DNA of 20,000 nt from Symbiodinium natans. Lineage: Eukaryota; Sar; Dinophyceae; Suessiales; Symbiodiniaceae. The first letter of the stretch is position 1, and every line of letters begins with the position of its first letter. Shown in pieces: positions 13,671 through 19,202 of the stretch. The stretch lies in the NCBI GenBank assembly GCA_905221605.1, contig CAJNDS010000580.1:211164-231163 (forward strand). The letters are read 5' to 3'. A program made the translations under genes and the position numbers. The notes under the pieces were generated by a model that was not told the DNA's origin, did no database searches, and saw only the letters and a program-made list of their open reading frames with translations.

Positions 13671-13775
13671 TTTGGGGTTTGGGGTTTGGGGTTTGGGGTT
13701 TGGGGTTTGGGGTTTGGGGTTTGGGGTTTGGGGTTTAGGGCTCAGGGCGTAGGGCTTAGGGCTTAGGGCTTAGGG
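13671..13775 (+). repeat. TTTGGGG block
   Basis: Nine perfect TTTGGGG units (13671-13735) followed by CTTAGGG/CTCAGGG units. Such homogeneity of a non-canonical unit points to local amplification. Confidence 0.96.
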
Positions 13776-13841
13776 TTGTTAGGCTTCGGGCGCCAGAAGT
13801 CTGCAATCGGCCTCAGTATGGCTTACGTACCCGCTACCTAA

Positions 13842-13965
13842 GGGCCCTTTATAGTGTTTTGGGTGTTCAGAGTCATAAAGTCATAAAGGGCCCTTTAAAG
13901 GGTTTAGAGTATTCGGAGTCATAAAAAGGCCCTTTAAAGGGTTTAGGGTATTCAGAGTCATGAAC
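13842..13965 (+). repeat. Three-copy 40-bp tandem repeat
   Basis: Units at 13842, 13888 and 13928 share GGGCCCTTTA...GGGTTTAG.GTATTC.GAGTCATAAA. The first has an extra AGTCATAA. The second and third are close copies, so the last duplication is fairly recent. Confidence 0.85.
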
Positions 13966-14021
13966 AGATCGAAAAGATGACAACAGAGCATGGTGATGAG
14001 AAGAAGAGCAACAGAGATCAT
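13881..14021 (-). CDS. Small ORF, membrane-like with 13-aa repeat, doubtful
   Basis: Minus-strand ATG frame of 46 codons: MISVALLLITMLCC is a strong hydrophobic segment, followed by a tandem peptide repeat MTLNTLNPLKG / MTPNTLNPLKG encoded by the 40-bp tandem repeat, then TGA. An acceptor-like TGTATTGCCAG lies just before the ATG. The plus-strand reading of the same DNA (QIEKMTTEHGDEKK) is also open. Function unknown. Confidence 0.25.
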   Translation of the reverse strand: MISVALLLITMLCCHLFDLFMTLNTLNPLKGLFMTPNTLNPLKGPL

Positions 14022-14079
14022 TCGATACTGGCAATACAAAAATTGTTCATGAGACGATGATCATAAGAATGAAAAATCC

Positions 14080-14400
14080 TATACCCTAAGCCCTGAACCC
14101 GAAATCCCACAGGGACAACTTGAGGAGCCCTTAAACCGAAAATCCTACACACTAAGCCCTGAAACCCTGAAAGCCTCAAACCCTCAACCCAAACCCTGAC
14201 ACCTCTAAAACCCTTAAAGCCCGAAACCCCTAAACCCCGAATCCCCGAACCCTAAACCCTAAACCCCTAACCCCAGGCCCTCAACCCTGAACCCTAAACC
14301 CTCACCCCGAAACACTCAACCCTAGACCCTACCCCCTAAACCTTGAGCCCTAAACCCTAAACCCTAAGCCCTAAACCCTAAACCCTAAACTTTGCCGTAA
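14080..14400 (-). repeat. Decayed CCCTAAA region
   Basis: CCCTAAA words with many variants (CCCGAAT, CCCTGAA, CCCTCAA, CCTTGAG), becoming cleaner at 14340-14390. No coding signal; 14401-14514 is unique AT-richer filler. Confidence 0.85.
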
Positions 14401-14514
14401 ACCTCTTGGCTGCACTTAGGAGGGTAGCAAAAATTAAACTTTTAGCTGCCTTATTAAGAAACCCAATAAACCCAAAAAGGCTAAAGATGTAAAGTTACAG
14501 TCAAGCATCACAAA

Positions 14515-14577
14515 GACCCTAAACCCTAAACCCTAAACCCTAAACCCTAAACCCTAAACCCTAAACCCTAAACCCCC
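14515..14577 (-). repeat. CCCTAAA tract
   Basis: Nine clean units. Confidence 0.98.
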
Positions 14578-14608
14578 AATGCCCTCAAGCCCAAAAGGTG
14601 GCTCCCAC

Positions 14609-14672
14609 CAGATTCTCGACGATCATCTCCAACGATCCGTCTGGGTGATTCTTGGTCTTGCCTTTGAGGAAC
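14609..14672 (-). CDS. Candidate internal exon
   Basis: Minus strand: acceptor GTCTGCCGAG|G, donor AATCTG|GTGGGA, 64 nt (1+63). It reads FLKGKTKNHPDG then SLEMIVENL, with GC-rich third positions. Bracketed by CCCTAAA (14515-14577) and TTTAGGG (14683-14775). Its one-base start does not match the phase-0 end of candidate 15393-15436, so one boundary between them is missing or wrong. Confidence 0.55.
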
Positions 14673-14682
14673 CTCGGCAGAC

Positions 14683-14790
14683 ATAGGGTTTATGGTTTAG
14701 GGTTTAGGGTTTAGGGTTTAGGGTTTCGGAGTTAGGGGGTAGGGGTTAGGGGTTAGGGTTTGGGGTTGAGGGTTCCCCCTAAACCCTGAA
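14683..14790. repeat. TTTAGGG tract meeting CCCTAAA head-to-head
   Basis: TTTATGG, TTTAGGG and GGTTAGGGG units to 14773, then at once CCCCTAAACCCTGAACCCT. This is a direct inversion of repeat orientation. Confidence 0.88.
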
Positions 14791-14868
14791 CCCTTTGGGT
14801 GCAACCTGATGAGGTTAGCTGTTGGATCCCGCGCAAACGTCTTGCGCCAGGCCCTTAAAGGTGAGAAG

Positions 14869-14903
14869 CTCATAGGTTCCCCTACTACCCCCCTCTATAC
14901 TAC
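14869..14903 (+). repeat. Left inverted repeat of a telomere-containing element
   Basis: 35 bp (CTCATAGG..CCCCTACTACCCCC) complementary at 31 of 35 positions to 15061-15095. A partial internal duplication (CTATACTACCCCCC) follows at 14896-14915. Confidence 0.8.
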
Positions 14904-14919
14904 CCCCCCTCTATACAGG

Positions 14920-15048
14920 GTCTAGGGTTTAGGGTTTAGGGTTTAGGGTTTAGGGTTTAGGGTTTAGGGTTTAGGGTTTAGGGTTTAGGGTTTAGGGTTT
15001 AGGGTTTAGGGTTTAGGGTTTAGGGGGTTGAGGGTTTGGGGTTTAGGA
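14920..15048 (+). repeat. TTTAGGG tract inside an inverted-repeat element
   Basis: About 15 clean units plus TTGAGGG and TTTGGGG at the right end, lying between the inverted repeats 14869-14903 and 15061-15095. Confidence 0.97.
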
Positions 15049-15060
15049 ACCTAGGGTGGG

Positions 15061-15095
15061 GTGGTATAGAGGGGGGTAGCAGGGGACCCCATGAG
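15061..15095 (-). repeat. Right inverted repeat of a telomere-containing element
   Basis: Complement of 14869-14903. No clear target-site duplication is visible outside the pair (GTGAGAAG left, AAACAGCC right), so a transposon origin is possible but not shown. Confidence 0.8.
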
Positions 15096-15125
15096 AAACA
15101 GCCTCGGAACTGAACTGCCCTTTGG

Positions 15126-15168
15126 TTGCTGAGTTCATAAGGCCCAAAAAAGTGCACACGTTCAGTTC
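15126..15168 (+). repeat. Dispersed repeat family A, copy 2
   Basis: Second copy of 623-668: TTGCTGAGTTCATAAGG, CCCAAAAAAGTGCACAC and TTCAGTTC in the same order. The 150 bp after it (15169-15342) have no supported feature. Confidence 0.75.
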
Positions 15169-15342
15169 AGGAGATTGAAAGTAGCCCGGCATGTAAAAAA
15201 AGTGTCCTCCCTCGGCTACTGAGTGAAAGAAACGAAAAGAGCTTAGTATTTTTTGGAGTTTAGGAGCTTTTGTGCAGTACGAGCTGGGTTTCAGACAGGA
15301 GGTGATACTTGGAGGTTCATGTTATAGCTGGTTGGTAGGTAC

Positions 15343-15392
15343 CCCTGAACCCTAAACCCCAAACCCTAAACCCCAGACCCTAGACCCTGAAC
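15343..15392 (-). repeat. Degenerate CCCTAAA tract
   Basis: CCCTGAA, CCCTAAA, CCCCAAA and CCCTAGA units. Confidence 0.9.
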
Positions 15393-15436
15393 CCCCAAGT
15401 AGTACTCAAACTTCTGGGCCCTGAGCCTATCCCCAA
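15393..15436 (-). CDS. Candidate small exon
   Basis: Minus strand: acceptor CCTTGAGCAG, frame GDRLRAQKFEYYLG, donor TTGGGG|GTTCAG, 44 nt (2+42). A shorter start after GGCTCAG (15420) is possible. The donor again begins the telomere-like repeat. Confidence 0.4.
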
Positions 15437-15497
15437 CTGCTCAAGGCTTCAGGCTTGTGAGTTAGGGTGCCAGTCCATGACTGTAACCCGGAACCCT

Positions 15498-15535
15498 TAG
15501 GGTTTAGTGTTTAGGGTTTAGGGTTTAGGGTGTAG
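15498..15535 (+). repeat. Short TTTAGGG tract
   Basis: Five units, the second as TTTAGTG. Confidence 0.92.
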
Positions 15536-15555
15536 CCCAAAGAACCCAAGCTCAC

Positions 15556-15624
15556 CGCGCCAGGCAGCAGGAGGTTCGCCAGTGTGTAGTTGGGCGGGCC
15601 ACCGAAACGCCATTTGACTCCCGC
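15556..15624 (-). CDS. Candidate internal exon, one of the best supported
   Basis: Minus strand: pyrimidine-rich acceptor GCCCTCCGCAG|G, donor GGCGCG|GTGAGC (near-consensus), 69 nt, phase 0 to 0. It reads AGVKWRFGGPPNYT then LANLLLPGA. Third positions are mostly C or G. The motif WRFGGPPNY is distinctive but I cannot assign it to a family. The flanks are TTTAGGG on both sides, unlike most exon islands. Confidence 0.6.
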
Positions 15625-15676
15625 CTGCGGAGGGCGTCTGGAGACCCGGTCCGAGGGGATTAAAAGTTTTAGGGTG

Positions 15677-15909
15677 TAGTGTTTAGGGTTTGGGGCTTTA
15701 AGGCAGCTAGGATGTAATGTCTAGGGTTTGGGATTTTAAGGGAGCTAGAGTTTAGTGCTTAGGGTTTGTAGCTTTTAAGGGTTTTACTGGGGCTTAGTTT
15801 TTGGGGTTTGTGGTTTTAAGGCTTCTAGGGTTTAGTGTTTAGGGTTTGGGGCTTTAAGGGTTTTACGGTTTCGTGCTTAGGGTTCGGGGCTGTAAGGGTT
15901 TACAGTTAA
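15677..15909 (+). repeat. 38-bp minisatellite, six copies
   Basis: Units start at 15677, 15715, 15753, 15795, 15833 and 15871, mostly 38 bp (one 42). Consensus is roughly TAGTGTTTAGGGTTTGGGGC then TTTAAGGG and a variable tail. The unit contains TTTAGGGTTTGGGG, so it grew from a telomere-like pair plus flanking DNA. Confidence 0.85.
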
Positions 15910-16200
15910 GGGTTGTTCGAGTCTGTCCAAAAACTCCAAAAACAAATAATCATGACAATGAATGAATGTCCTTGTCGTTTGAATCTACTACTTGCTCAAG
16001 AACCCCCAAAAAATGCAAGATACTACCCTTATGAGGAAGAATATGACTTTTTGTTTCTTTCTTGGGGGGGGTTCTTCGGCAAGTGCAAAAAAACCTACTT
16101 AGTCACAATGCTTAGAGGGTTTAAGGCTTGGGCTCAACCTTTTAGCTTTTTGGGGTGAAGGCCTTCGCCCGCCTTGGCATTCCCGGGGCACGGGTTCGGG
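15910..16200. other. Unique island with an unsupported plus ORF
   Basis: A plus-strand frame (15913-16158, starting MFESVQKLQKQIIM, with PYEEEYDFLFLSW) is open for 81 codons but lies opposite to the other candidates, begins inside the minisatellite tail and has no other support. The minus strand has no good exon here. Confidence 0.35.
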
Positions 16201-16618
16201 GTGTGGGGTTTAGGGTTTAGGGTTTATAGGGTTTGGGGTTTAGGGTTTAGGGTCTAGGGTCTAGGGTTTAGGGTTTAGGGTTTAGGGTTTAGGGTTTAGG
16301 GTTTAGGGTTTAGGGTTTAGGGTTTAGGGTTTAGGGTTTAGGGTTTAGGGTTTTAGGGTTTAGGTTTAGGGTTTAGGGTTTAGGTTTGGGGTTTAGGGTT
16401 CGGTTTGGGTTAGGGTTAGGGTTTAGGTTTAGGGTTTAGGGTTTAGGGTTTAGGGTTTAGGGTTTAGGGTTTAGGGTTTAGGGTTTAGGGTTTAGGGTTT
16501 AGGGTTTAGGGTTGTAGGGTTTAGGGTTTAGGGTTTAGGGTTTAGGGTTTAGGGTTTAGGGTTTAGGGTTTAGGGTTTAGGGTTTAGGGTTTAGGGTTTA
16601 GGGTTTAGGGTTTAGGGT
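16201..16618 (+). repeat. Longest TTTAGGG tract, about 58 units
   Basis: 418 bp with sparse variants (TTTATAGGG, TCTAGGG, GTTTAGG, TTAGGG, TTGTAGGG) concentrated at 16350-16420. The right 200 bp are nearly perfect. Confidence 0.98.
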
Positions 16619-16674
16619 TATGGGGCTGCAGCGCCTTGGCACTCGTAGGGGGAGTAGAAGCACGTTAACACTGA

Positions 16675-16691
16675 AACCCTAAACCCTAAAC
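16675..16691 (-). repeat. Short CCCTAAA cluster
   Basis: Two to three units that include the donor of exon 16692-16729. Confidence 0.9.
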
Positions 16692-16729
16692 CCTGAACTG
16701 TCCTCGATGGGGGGCTCAAAACTTCGAAG
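16692..16729 (-). CDS. Candidate small exon with telomere-like donor
   Basis: Minus strand: acceptor AGTAAATCAG, donor GTTCAGG|GTTTAGGG, 38 nt. Frames FEVLSPPSRTVQ (one leading base) and LRSFEPPIEDSS (phase 0, matching 16843-16911) are both open. The plus strand is open too (NCPRWGAQNFEADL). Confidence 0.4.
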
Positions 16730-16769
16730 CTGATTTACTCCTATACACCTTCCATTTGCTTTTGGCTTG

Positions 16770-16830
16770 AGGGTTTAGGGTTTAGGGTTTAGGGTTTAGG
16801 GTTTAGGGTTTAGGGTTTAGGGTTTAGGGC
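16770..16830 (+). repeat. TTTAGGG tract
   Basis: Nine clean units. Confidence 0.98.
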
Positions 16831-16842
16831 TAGTTCCCAAAC

Positions 16843-16911
16843 CCTCCATGGCGGCTCCTCGTCCATAAAGGCTCTCTCCGGCTCCTTCATGTTGAACTTC
16901 CGCTTGAGCTC
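16843..16911 (-). CDS. Candidate exon following the hairpin intron
   Basis: Minus strand: acceptor TTTGGGTCAG|G, frame ELKRKFNMKEPE then RAFMDEEPPWR, donor TGGAGG|GTTTGG, 69 nt in phase 0 to 0. Third positions are strongly G/C (18 of 23 by count), and the highly charged peptide suggests a helix. It joins in frame to 17029-17049 across the hairpin, giving an N-terminus MAPKPLR-ELKRKF. Its donor starts a TTTGGG word next to the TTTAGGG tract. Confidence 0.55.
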
Positions 16912-17028
16912 CTGACCCAAAGAGCCCAACATTGCTTAATTAAGCAATATACCTTAAATCATATAGGGGTCCTGAATATGATTTAAGGAATATTCCATAA
17001 ATTAAGCAATATTGGACTCTTTGGGGAC
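16912..17028 (-). mobile_element. Introner-like hairpin intron
   Basis: In minus sense this is GTC + hairpin + TCAG, 117 nt. The hairpin (16916-17025) has arms starting CCCAAAGAG and ending CTCTTTGGG. About 50 bp per arm pair with a few mismatches, including GCTTAATT and CCTTAAATCATAT, around an 11-nt loop (TCAGGACCCCT on minus). The same short word GTC sits at both hairpin edges (GTC|CCC on one side, GG|GTCAG on the other), which may be a short target duplication. It is far more AT-rich than the flanking exons. Confidence 0.6.
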
Positions 17029-17049
17029 ACGGAGGGGCTTAGGCGCCAT
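17029..17049 (-). CDS. Possible first coding segment
   Basis: ATG GCG CCT AAG CCC CTC CGT on the minus strand (MAPKPLR) runs straight into the GT of the hairpin intron and continues in frame in 16843-16911. Upstream is only decayed CCCAAA-type repeat, with CCCAAAG as a possible acceptor, so whether the ATG is a real start is open. Confidence 0.35.
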
Positions 17050-17240
17050 GGGTTTTGGGGCTTTGGGATTTGGGGCTTAGGGTTTGGTTTAGGGGCTTAG
17101 GGATTGAGGGTTGAGGGTTGAGGGTTTGGGGTTTAGGGTTTAGGGGTTAGGGTTTAGGGTTTAGGGTTTAGGGTTTAGGGTTTAGGGTTTAGGGTTTAGG
17201 GTTTAGGGTTTAGGGTTTAGGGTTTGGGGCTTTAGGGTCC
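17050..17240 (+). repeat. TTTAGGG tract with TTTGGGG/TTGAGGG left half
   Basis: Variable units to 17130 (TTTGGGG, TTGAGGG, CTTAGGG) and about 13 perfect units to 17222. Confidence 0.96.
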
Positions 17241-17284
17241 AAGGGTGGAGTTGAGGGTTGAGGACTTAGGGTTCATCTTGCGGA

Positions 17285-17382
17285 GGGTTTAGGGTTTAGG
17301 GTTTAGGGCTTAGGGTTTAGGGTTTAGGGTTTAGGTTTTAGGGTTTAGGGTTTAGGGTTTAGGGTTTAGGGTTTAGGGTTTA
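17285..17382 (+). repeat. TTTAGGG tract
   Basis: About 14 units. In minus sense it begins with a possible donor A|GTAAACCC for an extended version of exon 17413-17462. Confidence 0.97.
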
Positions 17383-17412
17383 CTGGTTCAAAGATACGAA
17401 CAGGTTCTTGAC

Positions 17413-17462
17413 ATCGAAGATTCGGCAATCGGAACATGCACATCTCCTTCGTACGAAGCAGC
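17413..17462 (-). CDS. Candidate internal exon
   Basis: Minus strand: acceptor GGGGAATTAG|G, frame AASYEGDVHVPIAESS, donor TCGAT|GTCAAG, 50 nt (48+2), in phase with 17585-17705. A longer version in another frame (CFVRRRCACSDCRIF then DVKNLFVSLN) ends at CCA|GTAAACC (17384). The peptide composition of the first and its phase favour it. Confidence 0.45.
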
Positions 17463-17584
17463 CTAATTCCCCAATTGTCTGACTCTATGGGAGGGGGACC
17501 CCAAACCTAGACCGCTAAATTTCTCCGTCGCCGTAATCATTCAGCCTTGCTCGACAGACTTGTCGGTCAGGTCGTCTTGCGTAC

Positions 17585-17705
17585 TTTGCAGGCGCGTTTT
17601 CCAGACGCCGCCGTTCCCTTCTTGCAAATAGGTCCCCTATTGCCAAACTGATCGTCAGCAGCGCGTTGGCTTTCAGCAAAGAGCGCGGCAGCATACTCAT
17701 GGCTT
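17585..17705 (-). CDS. Candidate internal exon, hypothetical protein
   Basis: Minus strand: acceptor CTTGTCACTTAG, donor TGCAAA|GTACGC, 121 nt (1+120). It reads SHEYAAALFAESQR, AADDQFGNRGPIC and KKGTAASGKRACK, an alanine-rich helix-like start followed by a basic Gly/Ala/Lys tail. The ATG-initiated frame in the same DNA (17515-17700, MSMLPRSLLKAN) is longer but less protein-like and probably a shadow; if it were real it would look like a presequence. No family recognised. Confidence 0.55.
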
Positions 17706-17739
17706 CTAAGTGACAAGCCCTGGTGAGAAGTGATTTGCA

Positions 17740-18060
17740 CCCCTAAGCCCCCAACCCTAAACCCTAAACCCCAAACCCTGACTCCATTTCAAGGTTTACG
17801 AAAAGGGGGGACCCCTCAAATAGGGTGGTTAAGTTAGGGAGTGTTCGGGATCGCTAGTAGCCTGGGCGGCAACCCCTGAGCTCAGCCTCTGAAAACTATG
17901 CTCGAAAGCCCCAAAGCCTAAACCCCTCAAGCCTAAACCCTTAATCTTCTGAACGCCTAAATGCCCCACATCCTGAACCCTAAGCGGCCCTAAAACCTAA
18001 ACCCCTCAACCCCGAAACCTTTTCAACCCTGAACCACGAAACCCCACACCCCAATGTGTC
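17740..18060 (-). repeat. Decayed CCCTAAA region
   Basis: A short clean cluster (17752-17780), 17800-17880 of unique DNA, then strongly decayed CCCCTAAA/CCTGAACCC words. No coding signal. Confidence 0.75.
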
Positions 18061-18092
18061 CTCAACCCAAAACCTCTGAGGATGATGCCTTA

Positions 18093-18259
18093 GTCGTCCA
18101 GTATCTAGGGGAACTCAAGGCTAACCTTTGGGACTAGAACGTGATTCTGTTACCCCAAAGCCCAAACCCTAAACCCTATACCCTAAACCCTAAACCCAAC
18201 CCTAAACCCTAAACCCTCAACCCTAACCCCCAAGAAAGGTTAGAGGTTACCTACTCTAC
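18093..18259 (+). repeat. Dispersed repeat family C, copy split by a telomere-like tract
   Basis: 18093-18149 (GTCGTCCAGTAT to GATTCTG) and 18244-18259 (AGGTTACCTACTCTAC) match 3172-3217 and 3218-3233. Between them lie 94 bp of CCCTAAA-type sequence (18150-18243). The left part also has a 10-bp insertion before GATTCTG relative to the other copy. Confidence 0.65.
18158..18235 (-). repeat. CCCTAAA tract inside a dispersed repeat
   Basis: About ten units with CCTATACC, CCCAACC and CCCTCAA variants, located at the break point of the family C copy. Confidence 0.93.
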
Positions 18260-18325
18260 AGATGGACCCCACGCCACAATCAAGCAAGTCAATGTCTAGG
18301 CTGCCCAGTAACCTAGGCTTAAAAA

Positions 18326-18340
18326 GGGTGCCTTTTTTGC
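18326..18340 (+). repeat. Dispersed repeat family B, left part of occupied copy
   Basis: GGGTGCC followed by TTTTTTGC corresponds to the left block of 1110-1185. The right part of this copy resumes at 19070 after the fold-back element. Confidence 0.5.
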
Positions 18341-18348
18341 TTAAAGAG
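18341..18348 (+). repeat. Target-site duplication, left
   Basis: TTAAAGAG, identical to 19063-19070, directly abutting the terminal inverted repeat. Confidence 0.85.
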
Positions 18349-18417
18349 TTATCTAAGTTCTAGAGATATGTGGGGTATGGTTTCTAGTCCAGCTAGAGGG
18401 GTCTAGACGTCAGGGCT

Positions 18418-18546
18418 TTGACGGGGCGACGATGGGATGACGACGGCGCGACGACGGGGTGGCGACGGGGCGACGACGGTGTGACGACGGCGCGACGACA
18501 GGGTGCGATGGCGCGACGACGGGCTGACGACGGGGGGACGACGGCT
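18418..18546 (+). repeat. GACGACGGCG-type decamer array, block 1
   Basis: About 13 variable units (GCGACGACGG, GTGACGACGG, GGCGACGGGG). Confidence 0.9.
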
Positions 18547-18651
18547 GTCGCGCCGTCGTCGCGCCGTCGTCGCGCCGTCGTCGCGCCGTCGTCCCGCCGT
18601 CGTCCCGCCGTCGTCCTGCCGTCGTCCCGCCGTCGTCCCGCCGTCGTCCCG
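18547..18651 (-). repeat. CGCCGTCGTC-type decamer array, block 2 (inverted)
   Basis: About ten units, opposite in orientation to block 1. The turn-over sequence (GGCTGTCGCGCC, within 18537-18560) reappears as its exact reverse complement at 18806-18829. Confidence 0.9.
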
Positions 18652-18756
18652 CCGTCATAAGGCCTAGTTTGGGCTCAAACTAGGCCTTATGACGGGAAAT
18701 CAGGCCTAGTTTGGGCTAAATAAGGCCTAGTTTGGGCTTAAACTAGGCCTTATGAC
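18652..18756. repeat. Two central palindromes of the fold-back element
   Basis: 18652-18695 is a perfect hairpin with 20-bp arms (CCGTCATAAGGCCTAGTTTG) and loop GGCT. 18720-18753 is a second with 14-bp arms. A third half-copy of AGGCCTAGTTTGGGCT lies between them at 18702. Confidence 0.95.
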
Positions 18757-18822
18757 GGCGTGACGACGGCGCGACGACGGCGCGACGACGACGCGACGAC
18801 GGCTCGACGACGGCGCGACAGC
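18757..18822 (+). repeat. GACGACGGCG-type decamer array, block 3
   Basis: About six units; the shorter counterpart of block 2 on the other side of the centre. Confidence 0.9.
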
Positions 18823-19018
18823 CGTCGTCCCCCCGTCGTCCCTCCGTCGTCCCCCCGTCGTCCCCCCGTCGTCCCCCCGTCGTCCCCCCGGCGTCCTGCC
18901 GTCGTCCCCCCGTCATCCTGCCGTCGTCCCTCCGTCGTCTTGCCCTCGTCCCTCCGTCGTCCCACCATCGTCCCTCCGTCGTCCCACCGTCGTCCCTCCG
19001 TCGTTTTGCCGTCGTCCT
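18823..19018 (-). repeat. CCGTCGTCCC-type decamer array, block 4
   Basis: About 19 units of CGTCGTCCCC / CGTCGTCCCT, each sub-variant clustered. Confidence 0.9.
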
Positions 19019-19062
19019 ACTTTTGTTGTGTGGACTAACACATATCTTTAGAACTTAGATAA

Positions 19063-19070
19063 TTAAAGAG
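19063..19070 (+). repeat. Target-site duplication, right
   Basis: TTAAAGAG, identical to 18341-18348. Confidence 0.85.
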
Positions 19071-19126
19071 GTTTATAAGGGAACCTAAACCCCCCAAAAA
19101 GGGAATAAGGGCACTGCTGGGCATCC
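19070..19126 (+). repeat. Dispersed repeat family B, right part of occupied copy
   Basis: GGTTTATAAGGGAACCT, CCCCAAAAAGGGAATAAGGG and CTGCTGGGCATCC match 1127-1185 in order. Confidence 0.65.
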
Positions 19127-19191
19127 TAGAAGGTCTTGTGGCTCCTCAAGCTCATCGCGCATCGCCTGGGCTTGTTCGACTCGATGGGGCG
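19115..19191 (-). CDS. Candidate internal exon, acidic helix-like
   Basis: Minus strand: acceptor CACCCCGAAG, frame PHRVEQAQAMRDE then LEEPQDLLGCPA, donor CCAGCA|GTGCCC, 77 nt (2+75). Glu, Gln and Leu spacing suggests a helix or coiled coil. Its 3' end overlaps the family B repeat by a few bases, so the donor may lie elsewhere. Its two leading bases fit the one-base end of 19503-19554. Confidence 0.48.
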
Positions 19192-19202
19192 CTTCGGGGT
19201 GA

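Larger units (their letters stand above)
18349..19062. mobile_element. Fold-back transposable element, 714 bp
   Basis: Terminal inverted repeats of 24 bp (18349-18372, TTATCTAAGTTCTA.AGATATGTG; 19039-19062) match at 23 of 24 positions and are flanked by a perfect 8-bp duplication. The interior has no credible gene. It consists of decamer arrays in alternating orientation and two palindromes. An 8-bp duplication is typical of hAT-like (and P-like) superfamilies, but without a transposase the superfamily is open; this would be a non-autonomous element. The Arg/Asp/Gly-rich frames across it come from the repeats. Confidence 0.85.

Noticed and set aside
16751-16770. Resemblance to the dinoflagellate spliced leader (CCATTTGC..TTTGGCTTGAG)
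   Set aside because: Needs a four-base insertion and mismatches; not a convincing relic and no snRNA-like context.
17515-17700. ATG-initiated 61-codon minus frame resembling a presequence
   Set aside because: A different frame of the same island has splice sites on both sides and a more natural amino-acid mix (17585-17705).
18410-19038. Four Arg/Asp/Gly- or Pro/Val-rich open frames
   Set aside because: Pure translation of the decamer arrays inside the fold-back element; all frames of such a repeat stay open.
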